This document shows, in pieces, positions 1-6,274 of a DNA stretch of 12,980 nucleotides. The stretch is taken from the NCBI GenBank assembly GCA_017555925.1, contig JAFZFL010000198.1, positions 1-12,980 on the forward strand, given 5' to 3'. This stretch comes from Bacteroidales bacterium. GTDB taxonomy: Bacteria > Bacteroidota > Bacteroidia > Bacteroidales > UBA932. Every line of letters starts with the position of its first letter. The stretch's first letter is position 1. The position numbers were made by a program, and so were the translations under genes. The notes under the pieces were generated by a model. That model searched no databases. It was not told the origin of the DNA and worked only from the letters and a program-made list of their open reading frames with translations.

Positions 1-108
1 GCATCTGCTGAATCTTTTAATGCTAAAATCAAAAAATTCAGAACTGCTTTACATGGTGTAAGGGACTTGAAATTCTTCTTTTTCAGGCTGGCTAAAATTT
101 ATGCGTAA
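1..108 (+). mobile_element. ISL3-type (IS204/IS1001-like) transposase, C-terminal end
   Basis: Frame 1 is open from the first base to a TAA at 106-108 and encodes about 35 residues. They include SAESFNAKIK and, near the end, FRLAKIYA. This pattern (an acidic residue followed by FN-KIK-FR, then a hydrophobic F-RL-KIYA tail) is the usual C-terminus of DDE transposases of the ISL3 group, where the Glu of SAES is in the region of the last catalytic acid. The gene enters from outside the window, so whether the element is intact cannot be judged. A terminal inverted repeat should lie shortly downstream, but it cannot be identified without the other end. Family assignment is from memory of the motif. 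Confidence 0.75.
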
Positions 109-125
109 TTTTCCAGCTCCACCTA

Positions 126-209
126 TTTTTTCAATTGCTCCTTTATTCGGTTCAACGTAAAAAGTTTTTTATTTTTGGCCAGGACCGTAGCAAGAAGCAA
201 TTGAAAAAA
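126..209. repeat. 14-bp inverted repeat with 56-bp spacer
   Basis: TTTTTTCAATTGCT at 126-139 is the exact reverse complement of AGCAATTGAAAAAA at 196-209. The pair begins 18 bases after the transposase stop. It could be part of the IS end structure, a large hairpin, or chance in AT-rich DNA. The sequence shows the repeat; its role is unknown. Confidence 0.6.
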
Positions 210-303
210 CATGACCGCAAAAAATATGTTCCCGACAGGAAAAAATTAGCCATCTTTTGCCTTTCGCGAACACAAAATTCATCATTTGCTCTTAATCTGC
301 TCT

Positions 304-337
304 CGAAAGGGAAAAATCAGCACTTTTCCACCTTTCG
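304..337. repeat. imperfect hairpin, 12 bp
   Basis: CGAAAGGGAAAA (304-315) pairs with TTTTC and CCTTTCG (324-328 and 331-337) across a 2-base bulge, with an 8-base loop. The CCTTTCG element is part of an imperfect direct repeat: GCCTTTCGCGAA near 259-270 resembles ACCTTTCGTGAA near 330-341. No T-run follows, so a terminator is unlikely. Confidence 0.45.
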
Positions 338-418
338 TGAATATCTTATAAATAATCTGAACATCCTAATCTTGGACATCCTGGGAAGTTTTGCTATGAA
401 ATGTTCTTAGAAAGGAGA

Positions 419-515
419 TTGCAGGCAAGACAGGCAAGGCAAACAAGGCAGCCAGATAGCATACATAGCAATTGTACTGCACCCATTGCCATTGCCACTG
501 TCATCCACTGAAAAA
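419..515. repeat. low-complexity patch of GGCAA and CCATTG units
   Basis: GGCAAG-like units recur at 424-450, then CCATTG/CCACTG units recur three times at about 482-500. Further GGCAAG/GGCCAAG copies appear at about 689-720. The units are short and irregular, so this is not a CRISPR array or a clean tandem repeat. No reading frame through it is convincing. Confidence 0.4.
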
Positions 516-541
516 TACTCCCCAAAAAAAATAGGACTTTG

Positions 542-577
542 AAAAAAAAGAGGGCTGTAGCTCCATACTACGCCCTC
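542..577 (-). terminator. Rho-independent terminator of the S9 peptidase gene
   Basis: GAGGGC (550-555) and GTAG (557-560) pair with CTAC (568-571) and GCCCTC (572-577), with one bulged T and a 7-base loop. On the minus strand the stem is followed directly by eight Ts (complement of 542-549). It lies about 150 bases past the S9 stop codon, in the right orientation to end that transcript. Confidence 0.8.
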
Positions 578-610
578 ATTATCATGATTTGCGCCTGATG
601 ATTAAGCGCG

Positions 611-648
611 AACCGCCCAACCTGGTTGGGCTGGTTATTCTTTTCTCA
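611..648 (+). terminator. probable plus-strand terminator facing the S9 gene
   Basis: AACCGCCCAAC (611-621) pairs with GTTGGGC and GGTT (625-631, 633-636) through 11 bp with one bulged T and a 3-base loop. A T-rich tail runs on the plus strand to about 650. It could stop transcripts coming from the IS side, converging on the S9 terminator. The T-run is interrupted, so efficiency is uncertain. Confidence 0.45.
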
Positions 649-657
649 TTTTTAGGT

Positions 658-678
658 TTAGGCCTATCATTGGCCTAA
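658..678. repeat. perfect 7-bp hairpin TTAGGCC/GGCCTAA
   Basis: TTAGGCC at 658-664 pairs with GGCCTAA at 672-678 across a 7-base loop. The right arm begins an imperfect direct repeat, GGCCTAAGCTAAC (672-684) and GGCCAAGCTAAC (714-725). The region is transcribed as the 3' untranslated part of the S9 mRNA. No T-run follows on either strand. Confidence 0.5.
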
Positions 679-728
679 GCTAACCCCAAGGCAAGTCAAC
701 CATGGCAAGCTCAGGCCAAGCTAACGGG

Positions 729-3590
729 TTACTCCTCGGTTAGTTCATAACCTAAATCAAATCCCTTCTCGGTAGCAGGTCGTCCGTGCTTCATCCATTT
801 TGGCATTGGAGCTCCTTTAAGGTAGTGGTCAAAGAATTGTGAAAGGCGGATGCTCAAGTCTTTTGCATTTCTTCTCTCTTCAAGGTTGTGTTCTTCATCA
901 TTGTATTGCAACAACCAGGCAATTTTGCCACAGCGGCGCAATGCAGTAAAGAATTCAATGCCCTGATACCAAGGAACTGCTCCATCTTTATCATTATGCA
1001 TAATAAGGACAGGAGTTTTTACATTAGGGACAAAGAATATAGGAGAGTTTTCAATATACAAATCATAACCGCTCCAAAGGTCTTTTCCTATGCGGCTTTG
1101 TCCATGCTCATATTGGACCTGACGGGTAATTCCACTACCCCAGCGGATACCGCCATATGCACTTGTCATATTTGCAACCGGTGCTCCTGAACCTGCAGCC
1201 TTGAATTTGTCGGTCTGGGTAATCATATATGCAACCTGGTAACCGCCCCAGCTTTGGCCCTGGATAGCCATATTCTCGCCGTCAATCCAAGGGTAAGTTT
1301 TTTCAAGCATCTCAACGCCCGGCATAATTGAACGCATTGCGCTCTGTCCCGGATGACCCTCTGTGTAATAGATGTCCGGTACAAATACCACATAACCGTT
1401 ACTTACAAAATAAGGGATGTTAATTGTAGAACTGCTTGGAGCAGGGAAGCGTGGATTGAACAATTTGTCTGAATATTTCTCATAGAAGTATATCATTACC
1501 GGATATTTCTTTGTTGTATCCAAATTCTCAGGTTTGTAAAGCAATCCCTCGCAATAGATATCGTCTGCGGTTTGCCAGTTGACAAGTTCAACTGTTCCCC
1601 AGTTATACTCCCTTTGTTGAGTATTTATATCTGAAAGCTGTTTTTGGGTTTTAAAGTTGTCGTATGTTACAAACGCATTGTTACCCTCTTCGTAGTTTCC
1701 TCTTGCATAAATAAATGCAGCCTTTTTACCTTTGCCGGCTTTTGAGTATGCAAAGTTTGCAAATGTATAAGGACCCTCAACCAGTTTGGTTGTAACCGCC
1801 TTCTTTTTAGACAAGTCCTTCACTGCAAGACCTGTCTCTTTAGTTTTGAAATTGAATGTAGTAAAGAACAGAGTCTCTCCGTTTTTGATTGTAGCAGTAG
1901 GTCTGCCAACCGCTTTTGGCCTTTCTGGATCTTCAATAAGGCTAACCATAGAGAGACGGGTATTATTGTTGCGTCCATAGCTGTCGGTAAACATTTTTGG
2001 AGTCTCAATGCCCTTAGGGTCAAACTGCCAATAATCATATCTGTCGCCAATAACAAATGCGCTATTGTCTTCAAACCAGATTGCCTGACCGGCAGGTGAT
2101 GCAATATTTGGAGTATCATGATCCTCATCATGAAAAGCTACGCCCAAAGACTCTGTAAGATTCTTAAATTCACCGGTTGCTATAGTATACTGGAACCAAT
2201 TCTTTGAATTTTTGTCATAGATTATAACCCACTCACCATTAGGAGATGTAGCGGTTGCACCAAAGCAGACCTTCTCCATAACAAGTTTTCTTGAGCCGTC
2301 ATTTACATTCACAACATAAATATCGGTCAATCTGTCGGCACTCCACTGAGACTCTATTCTATACGGTTTGTTATTTCCAACAATTACAAAGTCTGCCATC
2401 TGTTTGTTGTAAACAACCACGTTAGGCACCTCAAGATCTCCAAGCTGTACAAATTTACCATTCTCAAGATTTACATACGCAGTGTAAGTCTGTTTGGAAT
2501 CCTGCGATTTCTTCAATAGCTGCACCGGTTGCAAATAATCATCATGCCAAGACCAGATATCGAGTTGTGGTTGCTCAAATTCAACCAATGTTGTATCCTT
2601 TTCACGAGGTTTTGGTGCTGTACCAAAGAAGAGTCTCTTACCATTCTCACTAAAGCTCAAACTTGAATTCTCACTCACAATCCAACCCTCCTGCAGACCG
2701 GCAATCTTATTGTCGGCAACATTTTTTAATTCTCCCGACAGAAGGTCGTAATGCCAGATACTGATCTCATTTTTTGCAGCCTTTGAGGTGTCTGTATTGG
2801 CAAAGAAAGCCAAAGTATTTACCTTGCTAAACTCAGGAAGTTTGATTTTTGAACCTTTAGGGCCGCTGATTACCTCTTTACACTCTTTGGTGGCAACATT
2901 GTAAAGCATCAAAGCCTGGCGTGCTGTTGAATCCTTTTTGTCTGCCTCAATGGTATAGGCTATAAGATTGCCCTCTTTGTTGAATTTGTACGAAGCTACA
3001 TTTTTTATAGTATCAACCGCGCCTGTTGCAATATTTTTCAGATAGAGTTCCTTTGCCGGTTTTGCCGCCTTTGCAGGTTTCTCTTGTGCAGCTTTCTCCT
3101 TATCTGATTTCTCCTTTGCCGGCTTCTCCTTTACGGGGTTCATCTCAAAAGCAAAGACGTTCAAGAATTTGTCGGGAGACTTATATGATTTGAAATTTGC
3201 AATTTTCTCAATTTTTCCGGTCTGCACATCAATAATTGCCAAAGTGTCCTTAGGCATATCATCTTTCTTCACCTTTTTGATCTTTGCCTCTCTGGTCTGG
3301 CTGTAAAAAGGTTTGATTGTAGCAATAACAGTTTTGCAGTCGTCGCTTATCTGCGCACGTGACGCTCTTGGAATTTCAAACTTGCTGCCTGTTCTGATAT
3401 TCTCAATTACAAGGGTAAGGTCGCCTTCACCAGGATTTATGGTATACATCATTATGTCTCCATTGTGGGGAAGACTCAAAGCCCTTAAAGTATTCCATGA
3501 ATCATACACAGAATGGTCCAATGCCGGCTTCTGGGCATAGGAGAGCGCTGCAGTCAAAATCAGCGCAAACATTAAAGATAATCTCTTCAT
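729..3590 (-). CDS. secreted S9 family (prolyl oligopeptidase/DPP-type) peptidase
   Basis: The 953-residue product is a serine exopeptidase or oligopeptidase of clan SC. Residues 1-20 are a signal peptide (cleavage after SYA or SYAQ), so it acts in the periplasm or outside. The middle is a beta-propeller-like region, and the alpha/beta hydrolase domain occupies about 680-930. The catalytic triad is visible: Ser780 in GQSWGGYQ, Asp869 in the HNDKDGAVP motif (family form HGxxDxxVP), and His901 in DEEHNLE. The length is long for DPP IV but usual for large Bacteroidota S9 proteins. A Lys/Glu/Ala-rich low-complexity insert sits at about 152-181. The ATG at 3588-3590 is chosen because the signal peptide starts there and a promoter lies just upstream. 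Substrate specificity cannot be deduced. Confidence 0.92.
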   Translation of the reverse strand: MKRLSLMFALILTAALSYAQKPALDHSVYDSWNTLRALSLPHNGDIMMYTINPGEGDLTLVIENIRTGSKFEIPRASRAQISDDCKTVIATIKPFYSQTREAKIKKVKKDDMPKDTLAIIDVQTGKIEKIANFKSYKSPDKFLNVFAFEMNPVKEKPAKEKSDKEKAAQEKPAKAAKPAKELYLKNIATGAVDTIKNVASYKFNKEGNLIAYTIEADKKDSTARQALMLYNVATKECKEVISGPKGSKIKLPEFSKVNTLAFFANTDTSKAAKNEISIWHYDLLSGELKNVADNKIAGLQEGWIVSENSSLSFSENGKRLFFGTAPKPREKDTTLVEFEQPQLDIWSWHDDYLQPVQLLKKSQDSKQTYTAYVNLENGKFVQLGDLEVPNVVVYNKQMADFVIVGNNKPYRIESQWSADRLTDIYVVNVNDGSRKLVMEKVCFGATATSPNGEWVIIYDKNSKNWFQYTIATGEFKNLTESLGVAFHDEDHDTPNIASPAGQAIWFEDNSAFVIGDRYDYWQFDPKGIETPKMFTDSYGRNNNTRLSMVSLIEDPERPKAVGRPTATIKNGETLFFTTFNFKTKETGLAVKDLSKKKAVTTKLVEGPYTFANFAYSKAGKGKKAAFIYARGNYEEGNNAFVTYDNFKTQKQLSDINTQQREYNWGTVELVNWQTADDIYCEGLLYKPENLDTTKKYPVMIYFYEKYSDKLFNPRFPAPSSSTINIPYFVSNGYVVFVPDIYYTEGHPGQSAMRSIMPGVEMLEKTYPWIDGENMAIQGQSWGGYQVAYMITQTDKFKAAGSGAPVANMTSAYGGIRWGSGITRQVQYEHGQSRIGKDLWSGYDLYIENSPIFFVPNVKTPVLIMHNDKDGAVPWYQGIEFFTALRRCGKIAWLLQYNDEEHNLEERRNAKDLSIRLSQFFDHYLKGAPMPKWMKHGRPATEKGFDLGYELTEE
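3048..3137 (-). repeat. Lys/Glu/Pro/Ala low-complexity segment inside the S9 peptidase
   Basis: Residues 152-181 of the S9 peptidase consist of degenerate units such as KEKPAKEK, KEKAAQEK and PAKAAKPAKE, in frame, between propeller-like segments. On the DNA the units share TTCTCCTTTGCCGG-like blocks, suggesting growth by slippage or unequal recombination. It probably forms a charged, disordered loop. Confidence 0.7.
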
Positions 3591-3635
3591 ATTTCAGTGT
3601 TTAAATTAAATATTCTCAAGATTTGTTTTGTTATG

Positions 3636-3666
3636 TAAAAATACGCCATCCTCGCGAGTTTACAAA
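3636..3666 (-). promoter_or_regulatory. promoter of the S9 peptidase gene, with palindrome in the spacer
   Basis: On the minus strand TTTG (3666-3663) is followed after exactly 19 bases by TATTTTTA (3643-3636), which matches the Bacteroidota TTTG-N19-TAnnTTTG pattern except for the last two bases of the -7 box. The predicted leader is about 40 bases. An 8-bp perfect palindrome, CTCGCGAG (3651-3658), sits in the spacer and might be an operator. Confidence 0.45.
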
Positions 3667-3736
3667 GAAATCTTGGCATTCCGGGCCAATCCTGCAAATT
3701 ATTACACATTTTTACAACATCAGTGAATTTTTTTGT

Positions 3737-3744
3737 TAAATTTG
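3737..3744 (+). promoter_or_regulatory. -7 box of the beta-helix gene promoter
   Basis: TAAATTTG is a perfect match to the Bacteroidota -7 element TAnnTTTG, 39 bases before the ATG at 3784. No good -33 TTTG is present; TTTA at 3711-3714 is the nearest candidate. The box also decides the start codon: an in-frame TTG at 3733 would lie upstream of the transcript start and can be dismissed. Confidence 0.5.
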
Positions 3745-3783
3745 TTTGGATTAACCAATCATAAATCTTTAATATTTCAGCCT

Positions 3784-5256
3784 ATGAAGAAGTTATTATT
3801 TTTTGTACTGATGACTCTTTCAGTTGTTGGCACAGCAGAGGCACAACTTGGCAAATTTGGAGACAAGTTAAAGAGAGGCATTAACGCCGCTACCGACGCC
3901 AAAGAGCGTGCAGAGCAGCAAAAGGAGCAACTGGCCGCTGCCAAACTACAGGAGAATTCAACCGCCAGTTTTGCTGAATTTACAGCACAGAATATTCCCG
4001 ACGGTGCTTTGTTTGTATGTCAGGAGAGAGGCTCGGCAAGAGGAGCCGGCACAAAAGAGGCACCTGTAAGAGATATCCAGAAGGCCATTGACCTTGCTCC
4101 GGACGGAGGTACAGTTTGCGTTGCAGAGGGAAATTACCTTGGAACACTTGACAGAGGATGGATTGAAATAAAAGGGAAATATGTTACACTGATTGGCGGC
4201 TTCAACTCAGAATTTACCGAGCGCAACCCACATAAGTATATTACCCGTATGCAGCCTTCAGTTGACCAAAGGGGTTCAATTGGTATGGGTATGCTAATGC
4301 TTGACTGTATTGCACGCAGAAGTGCATCAATGGTTATAGATGGCATCTTCTTTGACTTGGGCAATTATCTTGAGTACTGCAAAGCAGACCCTACAGATGA
4401 GAGGTACGGATGCCCAGAGGGTTGTGAAACAGGTAGGGTGCTCCCTATCAGCAGCCCACCTAACTCTGCTGTAAGATTCATTGGCGGAAAATTTGCCGGC
4501 AAACTTATCATCAGAAACTGTATGTTCACAAACGCTTCATTCTATGCTGTTCTTCTTATGCATATGGGAGGAGACTGGGAAGTATACAACAACGTATTTG
4601 TAAGCAACATTTACGCAAGTTTTGAGGCCAATGGCGGATTGAACCAGAATGAGTATGCACACAAATCTACTGTAGACTTCCACCACAATACTGTGTTGTT
4701 CTCTTGGTGTTCAACCAAAGAGATGGAGGATATGGGTTACGGTTACCGTATGCGCAATGGTGTGGACCACAATGTTCACCACAACATATTCGGATGTTCA
4801 AATATGGGCGCAATTGACGCTGCGTGGGATGATTCAAACCTTCCTGCAGAAAAGAGAAAGATATGCTCTGCATATGACAATCTTTTCTTTATGAACCAGG
4901 GCGACATTACCGTAGCCGGCACAAGTGGCGGAAAATGGCTCTTTGTTCCAGCAAAACGCTTTGACGAGGTTGAACTTCTCAAGGAGTATGAAAACAACAA
5001 GGAACTTCCAGGCACAAGCACATTCAAGGATTTGATTGACCCTCACTATTTGAAGGGATTTGCAAACCTTAAAATAATGACAACATCAAGTTTTGATCCT
5101 AATTCAGCTGCCAATCTGTATCGCGCTGCACACGGAATGAATATGCAGGGAACATCAACTACCCGCGTATCAATGTATGGCAACAGATATAATTTTGAGA
5201 ATGCAAGGGTATTCTTTGGTGCAGAAGAGGGATATGGTGCCCAGAAAGTTGAGTAA
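3784..5256 (+). CDS. secreted right-handed parallel beta-helix protein, function unknown
   Basis: The 490-residue product starts with a clear signal peptide (MKKLLFFVLM to AEA, cleavage before Gln21). A short charged helix follows (about 38-58), then a right-handed beta-helix. The first turn region (about 74-120) has the GTKEAPVRDIQKAIDLAPDG pattern seen at the N-terminus of DUF1565-like and pectate-lyase-fold proteins. PbH1-like rungs of the form xxxNxF recur at IIRNCMFTN (242-250), VYNNVFVSN (267-275), DFHHNTVLF (298-306), VHHNIFGC (331-338) and AYDNLFFM (363-370). Ten cysteines occur in the mature part, which is many for this fold. I cannot identify catalytic residues or a named family. 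Proteins of this fold are often polysaccharide lyases or hydrolases, but that is only a possibility. It is divergent from the S9 peptidase and has its own promoter and terminator. Confidence 0.8.
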   Translation: MKKLLFFVLMTLSVVGTAEAQLGKFGDKLKRGINAATDAKERAEQQKEQLAAAKLQENSTASFAEFTAQNIPDGALFVCQERGSARGAGTKEAPVRDIQKAIDLAPDGGTVCVAEGNYLGTLDRGWIEIKGKYVTLIGGFNSEFTERNPHKYITRMQPSVDQRGSIGMGMLMLDCIARRSASMVIDGIFFDLGNYLEYCKADPTDERYGCPEGCETGRVLPISSPPNSAVRFIGGKFAGKLIIRNCMFTNASFYAVLLMHMGGDWEVYNNVFVSNIYASFEANGGLNQNEYAHKSTVDFHHNTVLFSWCSTKEMEDMGYGYRMRNGVDHNVHHNIFGCSNMGAIDAAWDDSNLPAEKRKICSAYDNLFFMNQGDITVAGTSGGKWLFVPAKRFDEVELLKEYENNKELPGTSTFKDLIDPHYLKGFANLKIMTTSSFDPNSAANLYRAAHGMNMQGTSTTRVSMYGNRYNFENARVFFGAEEGYGAQKVE

Positions 5257-5268
5257 TTGAGAATAACC

Positions 5269-5312
5269 AACCCACCGGATGCTAAAAGCAGAGAACCGGT
5301 GGGTTTCTTTTA
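5269..5312 (+). terminator. terminator after the beta-helix gene, against the M48 start
   Basis: AACCCACCGG (5269-5278) pairs perfectly with CCGGTGGGTT (5296-5305). A second small stem TGCT/AGCA (5280-5283 and 5287-5290) sits in the loop, and TTTCTTTT follows. This is a strong intrinsic terminator 12 bases after the beta-helix stop. The next gene starts only 3-9 bases beyond the T-run, so M48 transcription must either read through it or begin within it. Confidence 0.8.
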
Positions 5313-5320
5313 TAATGAAT

Positions 5321-6118
5321 ATGAAAAGATCATTCAAGTTTGTTGCGGCTATGGCCGCTTTTGTTCTGTTTACTGTATCTTGCGGTGTAGTCTCTTTCAC
5401 AGGACGTCAGCAGATGCTTCTCTTCTCCGACAGCGAAATTGCAGCATTGTCTGAGGAGTCATACAATGAGTTCATGAAGAGTGCCGCTCCTTCTACAAAC
5501 CGGGCAGCAACACAAATGGTAAAGGAGGTTGGAATGAAATTGACTTCAGCCCTTGAATCATATCTGAAATCAAATGGCGGCAGCAACGCACTTGCCGGCC
5601 TCAAATGGGAGTTCCAACTTGTAAACTCTTCTGAGGTAAATGCATTCTGTATGCCGTCGGGAAAAATTGTGTTCTACGAAGGTATTTTAAAGTATACCAA
5701 TACCCCCGACTACATTGCCGTTGTTATGGGACACGAAATTGCCCATGCAATTGCCAAACACGGAAATGAGAGAATGAGCCAGCAATCTGTTGTAAATATG
5801 CTTGGCAGTGCCGCAAGTATAGCCATTGGATCAAAATAGGGTGCAGCAGCACAATCGCTCTTCAAGATTGGTTTTGGAATTGGCACTCAGGCAGGAATCA
5901 TTCTTCCATACTCAAGGAAACATGAGTATGAGGCCGACAAGATTGGAGTATATATAATGGATCTTGCCGGATACAATGTAAATGCCGCTCCAGAGTTCTG
6001 GGAAAAGATGATGGAGGGCAAAAATATAAACTCAAATGATTTCTTCAGCACCCATCCGAGTGATGCCAAAAGAGTTGAGGCCCTCAAACAAGCAATTAAA
6101 ACAAAGCCCAATCTATAA
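5321..6118 (+). pseudogene. M48 family zinc metalloprotease lipoprotein, interrupted by in-frame TAG
   Basis: The frame encodes an M48 (BepA/Oma1-like) protease of about 264 residues, a periplasmic quality-control enzyme class. MKRSFKFVAAM opens a lipoprotein-like signal ending TVSCG. The zinc motif HEIAH is at residues 138-142, within a longer VMGHEIAHAIAKHG stretch. A TAG at 5837-5839 (codon 173) stops the frame. The same frame then continues without any shift for 92 codons to TAA at 6116-6118, carrying the third zinc-ligand motif EYEAD (about 202-206) and the conserved THPSDAKRVEAL near the end. The truncated product (172 residues) lacks that ligand and should be inactive. A single C-to-T change from CAG (Gln) would explain it. 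Other possibilities are readthrough or a sequencing error. An in-frame ATG at 5315 is equally possible as start. A further in-frame ATG at 5279 is inside the terminator hairpin and unlikely. Confidence 0.85.
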
Positions 6119-6156
6119 GAGACAATTGCAGCTATTTTGCAGCTGCAATTATCTCT
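6118..6156. terminator. long hairpin between convergent M48 and cutC remnant
   Basis: Positions 6118-6133 pair with 6141-6156 at 15 of 16 positions around a 7-base loop (core AATTGCAGCT/AGCTGCAATT). It begins at the last base of the M48 stop codon and, on the other strand, includes the last codons of the cutC remnant. It could act as a bidirectional terminator or 3' stabiliser. T-runs on either side are weak. Confidence 0.5.
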
Positions 6157-6272
6157 TGTATCTTCTGGCTTGAATGTCTGATATCATAACGGCCGGCACC
6201 TCCCTCCTGAGCATTGAGTGCACTCTGAAGCGAGCCGCAACACACTTCAAATACAATCTGTCTGTTATCCAT
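6132..6272 (-). pseudogene. cutC: CutC remnant, 46 codons, probable in-frame internal deletion
   Basis: The minus strand from ATG (6272-6270) to TAG (6134-6132) encodes 46 residues. Residues 8-28 (FEVCCGSLQSALNAQEGGAG) match the N-terminus of CutC proteins, whose first beta-strand and helix read E-V/I-C-x-x-S-x-x-x-A-x-x-A-Q-x-G-G-A-x-R. CutC is a cytoplasmic TIM-barrel protein of about 240 residues, linked in name to copper homeostasis. After GRYDI the frame goes directly into SSQKIQEIIAAAK, which resembles the C-terminal end of Bacteroidota CutC from memory. The simplest reading is loss of about 200 middle codons in frame. The ATG overlaps a TAA just behind the cyclophilin stop (TAGTAATG), so it may still be translated by coupling. 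The N-terminal match is convincing; the C-terminal match is an inference. A short functional protein is not excluded. Confidence 0.6.
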
Positions 6273-6274
6273 TA

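Larger units (their letters stand above)
109..728. other. gene-poor region beside the IS end
   Basis: About 620 bases separate the transposase stop from the S9 peptidase stop. I see no credible gene. The one longer open frame (135-410, plus) starts with TTG, has a lysine-rich and then hydrophobic composition resembling no family I know, and overlaps inverted repeats. The stretch contains a 14-bp inverted repeat (126-139 with 196-209), a hairpin at 304-337, a low-complexity patch at about 419-515, and a chain of hairpins at 550-678. The two strongest hairpins look like terminators in opposite orientation. Part of the left side probably belongs to the IS element. Confidence 0.6.

Noticed and set aside
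135..410. Open frame of 91 codons beside the IS end
   Set aside because: It starts with TTG, has no family resemblance, no promoter or RBS, and overlaps inverted repeats. Composition fits random AT-rich DNA.
419..515. Possible CRISPR or tandem repeat array
   Set aside because: Units are only 5-7 bases, irregular, and without spacers of constant length.
1820..2131. Overlapping minus-strand frame inside the S9 peptidase gene
   Set aside because: It is a shadow of the S9 coding sequence in another frame, with no protein-like features.
3733..3783. Upstream TTG start for the beta-helix protein
   Set aside because: It would put 17 residues before the signal peptide and lies within or before the -7 box, upstream of the expected transcript start.
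5279..5320. Upstream ATG for the M48 protein
   Set aside because: It lies in the loop of a strong terminator hairpin and would place 14 residues before a clear lipoprotein signal peptide.
5837..5839. TAG reassigned to glutamine genome-wide (as in some Bacteroidales phages)
   Set aside because: Three other genes in the window end in TAG at the expected C-terminus, and the neighbours are cellular housekeeping genes, not phage genes.
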